Assembly (NCBI RefSeq): GCF_003646465.1 | Contig: NZ_QZEX01000003.1 | Location: 62,001 to 126,000 of the forward strand | Length of the DNA: 64,000 nucleotides | Source: Chachezhania antarctica | GTDB lineage: Bacteria > Pseudomonadota > Alphaproteobacteria > Rhodobacterales > Rhodobacteraceae | Reading direction: 5' to 3' | In this document: in pieces, positions 25,327 through 34,412 of the stretch | Layout of the letters: every line of letters starts with the position of its first letter | How positions within the stretch are numbered: position 1 is the first letter of the stretch | Notes under the pieces: model-generated | What the model was told of the DNA's origin: nothing | Seen by the model: only the letters and a program-made list of their open reading frames with translations | Databases searched by the model: none | Translations under genes and position numbers: made by a program

Positions 25327-26523
25327 ATGACCCTGCATCAGAACGCGCTGCGCTACCCCGATTTCCGCATCTACATTGCCGGCAAGATCTTCGGCCTGCA
25401 TGCGCTGTGGATGCAGCGTATGTCGCTGGGCTGGATCGCCTGGCAGCTTACGGAATCGGCCAGTTTCGTGGGGCTGGTGTCCTTTGCCAATTTCGCGCCC
25501 ACGCTGATCACCGGTCCGTTCTTCGGCGTCTGGATCGACAGGGTGCGCGTTCACCTGGCCGCCGTGGCAACACAGTCCGCGATGTTGGTTCTGACGCTTC
25601 TGCTGCTGATCCTGATCAATGCCGGGATATTGGGGACCGCGTCGCTGCTGCTGATTTCGCTGGCGCTCGGCGTCGTCGCCTCGGCTCACCACCCCGTACG
25701 GATGTCGTTGGCACCCCGGTTGGTGGACCGGGCGGCCATCGGCTCGGTCATCTCGACGGTCGCGATCCTCTTCAACCTCGCCCGCATGTCCGGCCCTGCA
25801 CTGGGGGGCTGGCTGATCAGTCAATGGGGGATTTCCGGCTGCCTTGGCGTTCAGGTGGTGCTGTATGTGCCCTTCATCCTCGCGCTCGCCACGTTGACCC
25901 CACGCGAAAACGCCGCCACCGAGGAAACGCATGAGCCTCTGTTCGCTGCCATGCGCACGGGGCTGCGCCATGTCGCCGGCGTGCCGCTGATCCGCAATGC
26001 GCTGCTGGTGACAGGGCTTCTGGCCTTCGTCGTTCGGGGCGTGATGGAGGTGCTGCCGGTGCTGGCAGACGGTGTCTTCGAAAGAGGACCGACGGGGCTT
26101 GGCATGTTGCTGTCCAGTGCTGGTTTCGGCGCCTTGCTTGCGGGCATCGCCAAGACAGTCCTTCCCGGCGAGGCACCGGAAATGTTTCCGCGAAAAGCCA
26201 TCTTGTCGGCGCTGGTCGGGATGGCCGCGGTCCCGTTCGTCGGGCTTAACGGGGTGTGGACCGTCGCGCTGGTTCTCGTTGGCCTGCTTGGGTTCTGCGT
26301 GACGCTGTCGGCCATCTCGCTGCAGACCGCCGTCCAACTGGACCTGAGCGACAACCTGCGCGGCCGGGTCATGAGCATCTGGACAATGACGGCCATCGGC
26401 ATGTCCGCGGCGGGAGCGGCAGTTCTTGGGATCTCGTTCGACCTGATCGGCTTCACGCCAACACTGGTCACTTCCGGCGCTGCCGGTTTCATCGCGCTGG
26501 CCATGGTCGCCCGCCGGGTCTGA
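25327..26523 (+). CDS. MFS transporter
   Basis: A 398-residue major-facilitator protein with about twelve hydrophobic segments. The start MTLHQNALRYPDFRIYIAGK and the GVWIDRVR loop resemble the EntS/DUF894-like exporter group. Its role in the regulon could be efflux of a toxic substrate or intermediate. The ATG at 25327 fits the family start; GTG 25297 is possible, and neither has a strong ribosome site. The frame extends back into the palindrome at 25219, which argues against the longest version. Confidence 0.82.
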   Translation: MTLHQNALRYPDFRIYIAGKIFGLHALWMQRMSLGWIAWQLTESASFVGLVSFANFAPTLITGPFFGVWIDRVRVHLAAVATQSAMLVLTLLLLILINAGILGTASLLLISLALGVVASAHHPVRMSLAPRLVDRAAIGSVISTVAILFNLARMSGPALGGWLISQWGISGCLGVQVVLYVPFILALATLTPRENAATEETHEPLFAAMRTGLRHVAGVPLIRNALLVTGLLAFVVRGVMEVLPVLADGVFERGPTGLGMLLSSAGFGALLAGIAKTVLPGEAPEMFPRKAILSALVGMAAVPFVGLNGVWTVALVLVGLLGFCVTLSAISLQTAVQLDLSDNLRGRVMSIWTMTAIGMSAAGAAVLGISFDLIGFTPTLVTSGAAGFIALAMVARRV

Positions 26524-26541
26524 GCCCGGCAGGCCGACGCC

Positions 26542-26943
26542 TCAGGCGATCTTTTCCCAGGTCAGATCGCGGTAGTTCATCACGCCGTCGATCTCGACCG
26601 GGGGCGCTGTCAGCGTTACGCGGTTGCCCTCCAGCTTGGCCGGACGGGTCTGGAGCGACCCCACCCGCTCCAGCGGCAGCGATCCGTCGACCTGCGTGCG
26701 CAACGTCTGCCCGTCGAAGGTGAAGCGCCCAGTATAGGAGCTGTATTCGCGCGGGCCGTCTTCGGGCACGTCGTCCCGCCCGTCGCTGATCACCACCATC
26801 ATGCGGTGATCGTCGTTGAAGGTGATCAGCCCCATCTTCTTCGGCCCGTAGGAAGACCGCAGCAGGTTCCCCGCCGCGTCGGTGTTCTTGATATCGACCA
26901 GCTTCCAGACGCCGATCAGCAGGTCGGCTCGGTCCTCTTGCAT
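26542..26943 (-). CDS. Lipocalin-like domain protein
   Basis: A 133-residue protein. The opening LLIGVWKLVDIKNTDAAGN and the YTGRFTFDG strands fit the lipocalin-like (Lipocalin_5-type) beta-barrel family, which binds small hydrophobic molecules. It has no signal peptide, so it is cytoplasmic. Its ATG overlaps the stop of the Baeyer-Villiger monooxygenase gene (TGATG), showing tight coupling; it may hold or deliver that enzyme's substrate or product. Function is not established. Confidence 0.7.
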   Translation of the reverse strand: MQEDRADLLIGVWKLVDIKNTDAAGNLLRSSYGPKKMGLITFNDDHRMMVVISDGRDDVPEDGPREYSSYTGRFTFDGQTLRTQVDGSLPLERVGSLQTRPAKLEGNRVTLTAPPVEIDGVMNYRDLTWEKIA

Positions 26944-28877
26944 CAGGCTGTCTCCTCAGCGGGGATGAAGGTAAAGGCTTGCAGATCCGGGCGCCGGGTC
27001 AGGTCCCAGTATTCCACCAGTCGCCAGGGCGTGTTCGTCGTGATCCGCCCGTCCTTGTTCTTGTACCAGTTGGTGAGCGTCGGGGCCGACCACACCATCC
27101 GCTCCAGCCGTTCGTCGATGGTCCGGTTGTATTGGTCATGGGCCGACGGGCGGCAATCCATGGCCGCGTCGCCACGTTCCAGCAGCAGTTCCAGGCAGCG
27201 CAGGATGTAATTCACCTGGCATTCGGCCTGGAAGATGATGCTGCCGCCATGGGCCAGGTTGGTGTTGGGCCCATAGGTGACGAAGAAGTTCGGGAAGCCC
27301 GGCACGCAGACGCCCAGATATGCGCGCGGATCGTCGTCGCCCCAGGTCTCTCGCAGGGTCCGCCCGCCCTGTCCGACGACCTCCATCGGGTAGATCATCC
27401 GGCTGGCGTGAAACCCCGTGGCGAAGACGATGGCCTCTGTCGGATGGCGTCGGCCCGCCGTGTCGATGATCGCGTCGGGCTCGATCCGTTCGATCCCGTC
27501 AGTCACAAGGTCCACGTCGTCGCGCTTCAGCATACTATACCAGCCGTTGTCCCGCAGCGAACGTTTGCCGAAGGGCGGATAGTCGGGCCGCGCTTTTGCA
27601 TACAGGTCCGGACGGTCGCCGATTTCACCGTCGAGATACGCTATCCATATCTTGCGGATCTCTTCGTTCAGTGCCGAAACCGAAGGCGCGTCAGGGTCCG
27701 AGATCCAGCCCGGCTCCATCATCAACGCGTCATGCACCCCGTCCCCGTAGGCCCAGAACAGCAGGAACCGGAACCATTGCGCGTAATGCGGAACGTCGCG
27801 CAGCGCCCATTTGACACCGTCGGGCACCAGCGTTTCGTAATTGTGGCGCGGCAGCACCCAGGGGGCAGACCGCTGGAAGACGGTGAAGTGATCGGCGATC
27901 CGGGCCAGCGGAGGACCGGCCTGCAACCCGCTGGCCCCCGTGCCGATCATCGCGACCTTCTTGCCGGTGAAGTCATATCCGTTGTCCCAGCGCGCGGTGT
28001 GCATCACCCGGCCCGCAAATGTGTCGAGCCCCGGCAGGGACGGAATGGCCGGCTGGTTCAGCTGCCCGACCGAGCAGATCACCGCATCGGCACGGGCTGT
28101 TCGGGTCCCGTCGGCCGTGCGGATAACGGCCTCCCACTGGCGGGCACCTTCGTCGTAACGAACCGTCTCGACCTCCTCGCCGAAGCGAATGTGCGGCATG
28201 ACCCCGAACCGTTCCGCACAGTCGCGCAGATAGCCTTTCAGTTCCCCCTGCTTGACGTAGTAGCGCGACCAGTCGTCGTTCAGCGCGAACGAGAAGCTGT
28301 ACAGGTGGTTCGCGGAATCCACGCCGCAATCGGGATAGGTGTTTTCGTGCCAGACGCCGCCGACATCTGAATTGCGCTCGATCACCTCGTAGGTGATCCC
28401 GGCCTGCCGCAGCTTGATCCCGGCGCAGAGCCCCGAGGCGCCGGCCCCGATGACCAGCACACGAAATGCATCGGCCCGTGCACGGGTCTGCGGATCGGCG
28501 GCGGCCAGCGGAACCGGCTCCTTGCGGAAGCCCAGATCGTCGAGCAACATCGGCACGTACTGGTCCGACACGTGCTCGCGGCAGAACCCGTCTAGCATCC
28601 GGTGCAGGCCGGCCTCACCGGTGACCACGGCGGCAGGTTTGGGGGTTTCCGCCAGAAGCGCGGCGAGGCGCTGCCGGATCTCGGCGGCCTGCGCGTCGGT
28701 AACCTTATGCCGGAATACGCCCGGTTTGGAGAGGTTCGGCGCCACCCTGTCCAGCAGATCCATGTCGCCGGTGAACTGCACCAGCACCATCAGCAGAACC
28801 GAGATGTCGCATTCGGCAAGCCGGGTTTCGATCTCCTGTCGGCCGGAAGGTGCGACGAAGGCGTTTGCGTGTGTCAT
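26943..28877 (-). CDS. Flavin-dependent Baeyer-Villiger monooxygenase (HAPMO-like)
   Basis: A 644-residue class B flavoprotein monooxygenase. An extra N-terminal domain of about 130 residues (LLDRVAPNLSKPGVFRHKVT) is characteristic of 4-hydroxyacetophenone-monooxygenase-type enzymes. The FAD site (VLVIGAGASGLCAG), the type I BVMO fingerprint in the FxGxxxHxxxW(P/D) form (FAGRVMHTARWD) and the NADPH site (VAMIGTGASGLQAG) follow. It inserts oxygen next to a ketone, giving an ester or lactone. The hydrolases, MBL lactonase-like proteins and amidohydrolases under the same palindrome type could process that product. The start lies 95 bases from the palindrome at 28965. Confidence 0.9.
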   Translation of the reverse strand: MTHANAFVAPSGRQEIETRLAECDISVLLMVLVQFTGDMDLLDRVAPNLSKPGVFRHKVTDAQAAEIRQRLAALLAETPKPAAVVTGEAGLHRMLDGFCREHVSDQYVPMLLDDLGFRKEPVPLAAADPQTRARADAFRVLVIGAGASGLCAGIKLRQAGITYEVIERNSDVGGVWHENTYPDCGVDSANHLYSFSFALNDDWSRYYVKQGELKGYLRDCAERFGVMPHIRFGEEVETVRYDEGARQWEAVIRTADGTRTARADAVICSVGQLNQPAIPSLPGLDTFAGRVMHTARWDNGYDFTGKKVAMIGTGASGLQAGPPLARIADHFTVFQRSAPWVLPRHNYETLVPDGVKWALRDVPHYAQWFRFLLFWAYGDGVHDALMMEPGWISDPDAPSVSALNEEIRKIWIAYLDGEIGDRPDLYAKARPDYPPFGKRSLRDNGWYSMLKRDDVDLVTDGIERIEPDAIIDTAGRRHPTEAIVFATGFHASRMIYPMEVVGQGGRTLRETWGDDDPRAYLGVCVPGFPNFFVTYGPNTNLAHGGSIIFQAECQVNYILRCLELLLERGDAAMDCRPSAHDQYNRTIDERLERMVWSAPTLTNWYKNKDGRITTNTPWRLVEYWDLTRRPDLQAFTFIPAEETA

Positions 28878-28964
28878 GGAGGTCCTGTCGCTGCTGCGGG
28901 ATATGTCTTGGCGCGGCCGAGGCTACCGAAGGCAGGCGGGATCGAAACCGCCCGCGACGGCGTG

Positions 28965-28979
28965 TTTCACACCCTGAAA
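28965..28979. promoter_or_regulatory. IclR-regulon palindrome, site 4
   Basis: TTTCACACCCTGAAA, with one mismatch to perfect symmetry, lies between the divergent BVMO gene and the amidohydrolase copy 2 transcription unit. Confidence 0.55.
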
Positions 28980-29056
28980 CGCGCACCCCAGTCACTGGAA
29001 AGCCACCCCGCGCGCAGGTCAGGTGCGCGGAAGTTGCAGCGAATACGAGAGAGCAC

Positions 29057-29173
29057 ATGGGATTGAGCCAAGCCGGTCTGGCCGACACGTTTTTGCGCGG
29101 GGTGTCCCCGATACCGGGATGCGCGCCCGACCTGGCTGCGATGGCCGATCAGGCCCGGTTCCGGAGGATCTGA
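29057..29173 (+). CDS. Possible small ORF ahead of amidohydrolase copy 2
   Basis: A 38-codon ORF starting MGLSQAGLADTFLRGV and ending ADQARFRRI, with GAGAG before its ATG. It ends four bases before the TTG start of the amidohydrolase. Its ATG lies 85 bases from the regulatory palindrome centre, the same distance as several verified starts in the regulon. No homologue is recognised; it may be a leader or spurious. Confidence 0.3.
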   Translation: MGLSQAGLADTFLRGVSPIPGCAPDLAAMADQARFRRI

Positions 29174-29176
29174 GGA

Positions 29177-29989
29177 TTGGTACAGTCCCCCCTGCCCCGC
29201 CCGCTCGTCGATACCCATTTCCATATCTACACCCGCGACATGCCGCTTGCGGCCACGGCCTGGCATCACCCGCAGGAGGACGCGTCGCTTGAACTCTGTC
29301 TGGAAACGCTCGACAGACACGGCGTCGCCCTGGGCGTGATCTCGGCCGCAAGCCTTTACGGCACCTACAGCGATTACGTGCTTCAGGCCTTGAAACGTCA
29401 CCGACGCCTGCGGGGCACGCTGATGCCGGACCTGGGCTGGGACATCACCCAGATGGAGGCCTATGACGCAGCCGGGTTCCGGGGGGTGCGCTTTCTCTGG
29501 CGCCCGCGCGACGAACGCCCGGACATCACCAGCGAGCCCTACCGCCGCCTTCTGCGCCGCTGCGCAGACCTGGGCTGGCATGTCCACCTGACGGAAAGGG
29601 CACACCGGATGGACGACACGATCCGCGCCATCGAAAACGCCGGCGTCAGGCTGGTTCTTGATCACATGGCGCTGGTCGACACGGAAACGGGGGTGAACGA
29701 CCCGGGCTTCCGTGCAGCGCTCGACGCGATTGAACGGGGGAACACCTGGGTCAAGCTTTCGGCGGGTTTCCGGTTCGTCCAGCCGGGCCTCGCGGATGCG
29801 GTTGCCCGGGAACTTGTCGCCGCGGCCGGCTGGGAGCGGCTGTTCTGGGGCAGCGACTGGCCATTCGCCGGATACGAGCAGGCCGTCAGCTATGAAAGCA
29901 CCCTGCAGGATCTCGCCCGCTGGGTGACGGACCCGGCCATGCAGGCGGCGGTGGGCGCCCACACGCCGGTGCGGTTCTTTTTCAGCTGA
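29177..29989 (+). CDS. Amidohydrolase-family protein (PDC lactonase-like), copy 2
   Basis: A 270-residue paralogue of the 19454 gene with the same landmarks: LVDTHFHIYTRD (HFH metal motif), GWHVHLTERAHR, LVLDHMALVDTETG and LFWGSDWPFAGYEQ. It starts with TTG; GGAGG lies nine bases upstream. Two family members in one regulon suggest two successive hydrolytic steps or two related lactones. Cytoplasmic; substrate unknown. Confidence 0.83.
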   Translation: MVQSPLPRPLVDTHFHIYTRDMPLAATAWHHPQEDASLELCLETLDRHGVALGVISAASLYGTYSDYVLQALKRHRRLRGTLMPDLGWDITQMEAYDAAGFRGVRFLWRPRDERPDITSEPYRRLLRRCADLGWHVHLTERAHRMDDTIRAIENAGVRLVLDHMALVDTETGVNDPGFRAALDAIERGNTWVKLSAGFRFVQPGLADAVARELVAAAGWERLFWGSDWPFAGYEQAVSYESTLQDLARWVTDPAMQAAVGAHTPVRFFFS

Positions 29990-29999
29990 CGCGCGCCGT

Positions 30000-30917
30000 C
30001 TATTCCCCGCCCTGTTCCCGGCCAGGCGCCGGATAATCGTCGGCGTTCAGCACCCATCCCGGTTGCCGCGAGAAATCCGCCCGTGGCGGGCAAAAGATAT
30101 CGACCAGCATGTTGGTCCCCCGGCCGGTGGCCTCGGATGTGTGCAGCGCGCCGGCCGGGATCACCGTCAGCGATGGGGCTCCGCAACGGGCATGTTCATC
30201 CTCGCGCCAGACGTTTGCGTCGGTCCCCCATGGCCAGCGCATGTGGTGCAGGTATTCCCCGTCAAGGCAGAGCGACCCCTGCTGGAACGTCTCGTGCTTG
30301 TGGGGTGACATCTGGCTCCGGTCGCGCGGGCCGCTGCGGGGGTAGATGTAATTCACCATGAACGTCGTCGACCGGAAGATCCGGCCGAAGCGTCCCTCTT
30401 TCTGCGGGACATCCAGCGCGTAGGCGCGCACCGTCTGGCCGTCGGGCGGCGCGGGCCAGTCTTCCAGCGGCGGGACATTGCGATCCTCCACGTAGTCGGG
30501 ATGCAGTTCGGTACAGCGCGCGACCAGATCCGTGGCACGGGTGGTGAAAAGCCGGATCGCGGTGCCGCCATCGGGCAGGGTGACGGAACTGTCGCCCGCC
30601 GGGATGAAGACCAGCGAATGGCCGGCAATCCTGACAGTCGTTCCGTTCCATGCAACCGTCGCACGGGTGTCGGCATCGGGAAGCAGCAGGACATATTCGT
30701 CGGGCTGGTCCGTACGGTGAAGCGTCGCCCCTGGCCGGGCCTGCGCGAAGAGAAGCAGAAAGTTCTGCCCACGCGAATACCAGACCCGTGCGCCGTCCTC
30801 GGCCACCGCCGAGGCGATGTCGGTGAAATCATAGTGCTGCGCCGGCGCGACCGGGTGACTCCCGCCCTTGTCCTCCGTGCCGGCCAGCTTCGAACGGGGA
30901 TCGTTGCTTACGTACAT
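30000..30917 (-). CDS. Bicupin-like protein
   Basis: A 305-residue protein with two cupin-like halves. The first holds YVLLLPDADTRATVAWNG and IAGHSLVFIPAGDSSV. The second holds SPHKHETFQQGSLCLDGE, DEHARCGAPSLTVIPAGALH and the motif His/Glu residues of a metal site. It could be a ring-cleaving dioxygenase, an isomerase or a binding protein; no specific reaction can be assigned. ATG 30917 is 13 bases downstream of the aldolase stop, in the same operon. Confidence 0.68.
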   Translation of the reverse strand: MYVSNDPRSKLAGTEDKGGSHPVAPAQHYDFTDIASAVAEDGARVWYSRGQNFLLLFAQARPGATLHRTDQPDEYVLLLPDADTRATVAWNGTTVRIAGHSLVFIPAGDSSVTLPDGGTAIRLFTTRATDLVARCTELHPDYVEDRNVPPLEDWPAPPDGQTVRAYALDVPQKEGRFGRIFRSTTFMVNYIYPRSGPRDRSQMSPHKHETFQQGSLCLDGEYLHHMRWPWGTDANVWREDEHARCGAPSLTVIPAGALHTSEATGRGTNMLVDIFCPPRADFSRQPGWVLNADDYPAPGREQGGE

Positions 30918-30930
30918 TGGTATCTTGTCC

Positions 30931-31719
30931 TCAGGAGTTTGAAGTTGTGTCGCGGCAGGTCTGCAGGGCGCGCGTGGCAGCGGCCCGCAAGAACCCCTGG
31001 TCGCTGCCGGTACAGAAGGCGCGCACGCCCAGACTGGCCAGCCAGCGCTGGTCCTGCGGACCGGTGGCCAGCGCCATGGCCGGTTTGCCTGCCGCGCGGG
31101 CGGCGGCCGTAATCCGCTCCGCCGCGGCGACGATACGCGCGTCCGCCGTGCTCGTGACACCGTACGCTACCGACAGGTCTCCGCGTCCGATGAAGACGGC
31201 ATCGACCCCCGGTGTCGCAATAATCTCCGCTGCACACTCCACGCCCTCTGGATCCTCGATCATCGGGATGCACAGCACGGTGGCGTCCTGCCGGTCGATA
31301 TGGTCGGCGTTGGCGACGGCCCCGTAATCGCCCGCCCGCGCCGATTTCCCGAAGCCCCGGCGCCCCCCGCGGTAGCGGCAGGCAGCGGCCATTTCGGCGG
31401 CTTTGGCAGGGCTGTCGACATGGGGGATCATCACCCCGGCCGCACCCGCATCGAGCTGCCCGAGAATGCTGAAGGCCGACGGATCGCCCACCCGGACGAT
31501 GGGCGCAACGCCGCGGTACCGGGCGGCAAGGATCATCACGTCGATGGTTTCACGGTTCAGCGGTGCGTGCTCCTCGTCGATCACGATGAAATCGAAACCG
31601 ATGCTGCCAAGGATCTCCGGCACGGCTGGTCCCGGTGTCTTCACGAAGGTACCGATCAGCACCTCGGGGCCCTTCAGCCGCGATCCAAAATCCTCACCCG
31701 CTCTGTCCGGCGTCGCCAT
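30931..31719 (-). CDS. HpcH/HpaI aldolase/citrate lyase family protein
   Basis: A 262-residue TIM-barrel class II aldolase like HpaI/GarL (LIGTFVKTPGPAVPEILG; FIVIDEEHAPLN with the metal-binding acid; GAAGVMIPHVDSP; MIEDPEGVECAAEI; VFIGRGDLSVAYG). Such enzymes cleave 4-hydroxy-2-oxo acids to pyruvate and an aldehyde, giving a route to central metabolism. It is the first gene of a two-gene operon with the cupin. The start is 84 bases from the palindrome at 31796. Confidence 0.87.
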   Translation of the reverse strand: MATPDRAGEDFGSRLKGPEVLIGTFVKTPGPAVPEILGSIGFDFIVIDEEHAPLNRETIDVMILAARYRGVAPIVRVGDPSAFSILGQLDAGAAGVMIPHVDSPAKAAEMAAACRYRGGRRGFGKSARAGDYGAVANADHIDRQDATVLCIPMIEDPEGVECAAEIIATPGVDAVFIGRGDLSVAYGVTSTADARIVAAAERITAAARAAGKPAMALATGPQDQRWLASLGVRAFCTGSDQGFLRAAATRALQTCRDTTSNS

Positions 31720-31795
31720 CCACGCGTCCTTTCCCGTCTGGGTCGTCCCAGTCAGACCCGCACCGCCCGTCCGGGTCACGACGGGCCTGCGCCGG

Positions 31796-31810
31796 TTTCA
31801 GAGGGTGAAA
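31796..31810. promoter_or_regulatory. IclR-regulon palindrome, site 5
   Basis: TTTCAGAGGGTGAAA (one mismatch to symmetry) lies between the divergent aldolase/cupin operon and the five-gene operon that starts with the SDR at 31901. Confidence 0.55.
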
Positions 31811-31900
31811 TGCGGATCGGAAGATTTCGACAGATCCCACCGCAAACCCGATCACGGCAGCAACAGCCAGCACGGCGGAAAGCGGGAGCGGATCAGCAAG

Positions 31901-32644
31901 ATGGATGATTTCAAGGGCAGGCGGGTCTTCGTGACGGGGGCCGCCGGCGGCATCGGCAAGGAGATCGCCGCAAGTTTCGCGGAACGTGGCGCGGCTGTCG
32001 GCATAGCGGACATCAATGGCGGGCTTCTGGCGGAAACCGCGGCCGAGATCCCCGGGGCCACCGCCTATGAAGCGGATGTGGCCGACCGGTCAGCCATGTT
32101 CCGGGCGGTCGACAACTTCGCCGAAGCCGGCGGGCTCGACGTGATGGTCAACAATGCCGTCTACTTCTACTACGCACCGCTGGTCGACATGCCCGAGGCA
32201 GAGGTCGACAAGATGCTCGACATCGGGATCAAGGGCAGCTTCTGGGGCAGCCAGGCGGCGACGCCCCATATCGCGGCGCGGGGCGGCGGGCTGATCCTCA
32301 ACATGTCGTCGGTCGCGGTGTCCTTCGCGATCAAGAATGCCGCGGTCTATACCTCGATCAAGGGCGCGATGGATGCCTTCACGCGGCAGCAGGCGATTGA
32401 GCTGGCACCGCAGGGCATCCGGGTGAACGCCCTGGCCCCCGGGACAGTGGTAACCCCGGGCACACAGGCGCTGCTGGACGACGCCGGCTGGCAGGCGCGC
32501 AGCGCGATGATGCCGATGCAGCGCATGGTTACGGGCCGCGAGATCGCCGAGGGCGCGCTCTACCTCGCCTCCGACGGCGCAAAGGGCGTGACCGGGATCA
32601 CGCTGAAGATCGACGGGGGCTTTACCATCGTGGGCCCGCGGTGA
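31901..32644 (+). CDS. Short-chain dehydrogenase/reductase
   Basis: A 247-residue SDR (VTGAAGGIGKEIA cofactor motif; NNAV instead of NNAG; Ser in LNMSSVAVS; YTSIKG with the YxxxK pair). It probably oxidises a secondary alcohol or reduces a ketone in the pathway. It is the first gene of a tightly packed operon; its stop overlaps the GTG of the MmgE/PrpD gene by four bases. The true start is the ATG after GGGAGCGGATCAGCAAG; a longer frame crosses the palindrome. Confidence 0.87.
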   Translation: MDDFKGRRVFVTGAAGGIGKEIAASFAERGAAVGIADINGGLLAETAAEIPGATAYEADVADRSAMFRAVDNFAEAGGLDVMVNNAVYFYYAPLVDMPEAEVDKMLDIGIKGSFWGSQAATPHIAARGGGLILNMSSVAVSFAIKNAAVYTSIKGAMDAFTRQQAIELAPQGIRVNALAPGTVVTPGTQALLDDAGWQARSAMMPMQRMVTGREIAEGALYLASDGAKGVTGITLKIDGGFTIVGPR

Positions 32645-34032
32645 GCAGCTCCGCAACACTCGTACAGGCGATGGCGGCCGAGGCGCTGGCGCTGGGGCGG
32701 CAGGACTGGACAGGGCCAGTGCTGGAGAAGGCACAACTGTGCCTTTCCGACGCCTTTTCCGGCGCGTTCGAAGCTGCGCCCCTTGCCCATTCGCAGCAGG
32801 CGGCGTCAATCGCCGAACCCGGTGAATCCGCACTGATCGCCACTGGCCGCGGGGCGAGCCACGGCGACGCGGCCTTCGCCAACGCCGTCGCCGCGCACGG
32901 ATTGGTGCGCGAGGACATGCACACCGGATCGGTGGCGCATTTCGGCGTCGTCGTGTGGCCCGCACTCCTTGCAGCTTCGGCGCTGCGTTCGGGGCCGGTG
33001 ACGGGCCACGCGTTCCTGACCGCCGGCGCCATCGCCTACGAGGTCGGCGCACGCACCGGCAAGGCCCTGATGACACCCCAGCTGGCCCGCATGTTCCGCC
33101 CCACCGGGCTCTGCGGTCCGTTGGCCGCGGCCACGGGGGCGGGACTGTTGCTGGGTCTCGATGAACAGGCGTTGGCCTCGGCCATGGCCTTTGCAATCAA
33201 CACCGCCGCCGGTCTGAACGAATGGCCGCATGCGGGCGGCGCCGACATGTTCTTCCATGCGGGCTTTGCCGCGCAGAACGGTCTGCGCGCGGCCCGGCTG
33301 GCGCAGGCGGGGGCGTTTGGCTCTCCCTCCGTGCTGGAAGGTGCGGCCGGGCTCTTTCGCGCCATCGGCCGCACCGAGGCGCCCGCGTCGATCCCGCTGG
33401 CTAAAGCCCCGGACGAATTCGAGATCCTGTCGGTCTTTCACAAGGCGGTTCCCGCCTGCAACTACGCCCAGACACCCGGTCAGGCGGCGCTCGCTGCGCT
33501 GGCGAAGTTCCCCGCGGCCCCCGGGAAGATCACTTCGGTCCGCGTAGACACGACCGATGCCGCGCTGGCTTACCCCGGTTGTGCCCGCAGCGGGCCGTTC
33601 CGGAACGCATTGCAGGCGAAGATGAGCATCCGGTTCGCCGTGGCCGCCGCCCTGCTGCGCGGCGAAATCTCGGAAGCCTGTTACGCGGATCCGGCCGACC
33701 CCGACATAACGGCCCTGATCCCGAAGATCGACCTGGTGGCCGACAGCGGTTTCACTGCCGCCTATCCCGCGCGCCAGGGCGCACGGGTGACGATCCGCAG
33801 TGACGAAACGGAAACAACCGCCGAACTGGAAGATGTGCAGGTGGCAGGTCCCGACGAAATTCGGGCCCGGCTGGCCCGCCATGCCACGATCGTTCTGGGC
33901 GACCATCGCGCCGCGCAGTTTCTGAGCCTGCTCGATACCGCCGTCACCGCACCCGACATCCGCGACCTGAACGCCCTGTGCCGTCGCGACGACACCCAAT
34001 CAAGCAAGAGGAGTACCCGCAATGGGACGTGA
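32641..34032 (+). CDS. MmgE/PrpD family protein
   Basis: A 463-residue MmgE/PrpD-fold protein. The family includes 2-methylcitrate dehydratase and cis-aconitate decarboxylase. Visible family segments include ANAVAAHGLVREDMHTGSVA, AAATGAGLLLGLDEQALASA, a central KPCNYA-like region reading HKAVPACNYAQTPGQAAL, and GCARSGPF. It may dehydrate, isomerise or decarboxylate a tricarboxylate-like intermediate. The GTG start overlaps the SDR stop, and its 3' end overlaps the decarboxylase gene by 11 bases. Confidence 0.85.
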   Translation: MSSSATLVQAMAAEALALGRQDWTGPVLEKAQLCLSDAFSGAFEAAPLAHSQQAASIAEPGESALIATGRGASHGDAAFANAVAAHGLVREDMHTGSVAHFGVVVWPALLAASALRSGPVTGHAFLTAGAIAYEVGARTGKALMTPQLARMFRPTGLCGPLAAATGAGLLLGLDEQALASAMAFAINTAAGLNEWPHAGGADMFFHAGFAAQNGLRAARLAQAGAFGSPSVLEGAAGLFRAIGRTEAPASIPLAKAPDEFEILSVFHKAVPACNYAQTPGQAALAALAKFPAAPGKITSVRVDTTDAALAYPGCARSGPFRNALQAKMSIRFAVAAALLRGEISEACYADPADPDITALIPKIDLVADSGFTAAYPARQGARVTIRSDETETTAELEDVQVAGPDEIRARLARHATIVLGDHRAAQFLSLLDTAVTAPDIRDLNALCRRDDTQSSKRSTRNGT

Positions 34033-34408
34033 AACCTACGACAAGGGTCTTGAGATCCGCAAATCCGTGCTGGGCCGCGAATTCGTCGAAAACGCAATCG
34101 CCTCGGCCGACGATTTCAACAGTGCGATGCAGGACCTGACGACCGAATATTGCTGGGGCTATGTCTGGGGGCGAGACGCGTTGCCAATGAAAACGCGGTC
34201 GATGCTGAACCTGGCGATGATAGCGGCCCTGAACCGTCCGCACGAACTGAAGATGCATGTGAAAGGCGCGCTGCGCAACGGCGTGTCCAGGGACGAGATC
34301 CGCGAGATTTTCCTGCAGGTGGCGATCTATGCCGGCGTGCCGGCCGGGGTCGACAGCTTCCGCATCGGCAAGGAAGGCATCGCCGAATACGACGCTGAGC
34401 AGGGCTGA
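34022..34408 (+). CDS. Carboxymuconolactone decarboxylase family protein
   Basis: A 128-residue protein of PcaC size (ETYDKGLEIRKSVLG; TTEYCWGYVWGRDALPMKTR; LNLAMIAALNRPHELKMHVK; EIREIFLQVAIYAGVPAG). It lacks the CxxC of AhpD-type peroxidases, favouring decarboxylase or lactone chemistry as in 4-carboxymuconolactone decarboxylase. It overlaps the MmgE/PrpD gene by 11 bases and precedes an MBL-fold gene. Confidence 0.87.
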   Translation: MGRETYDKGLEIRKSVLGREFVENAIASADDFNSAMQDLTTEYCWGYVWGRDALPMKTRSMLNLAMIAALNRPHELKMHVKGALRNGVSRDEIREIFLQVAIYAGVPAGVDSFRIGKEGIAEYDAEQG

Positions 34409-34412
34409 TCCG

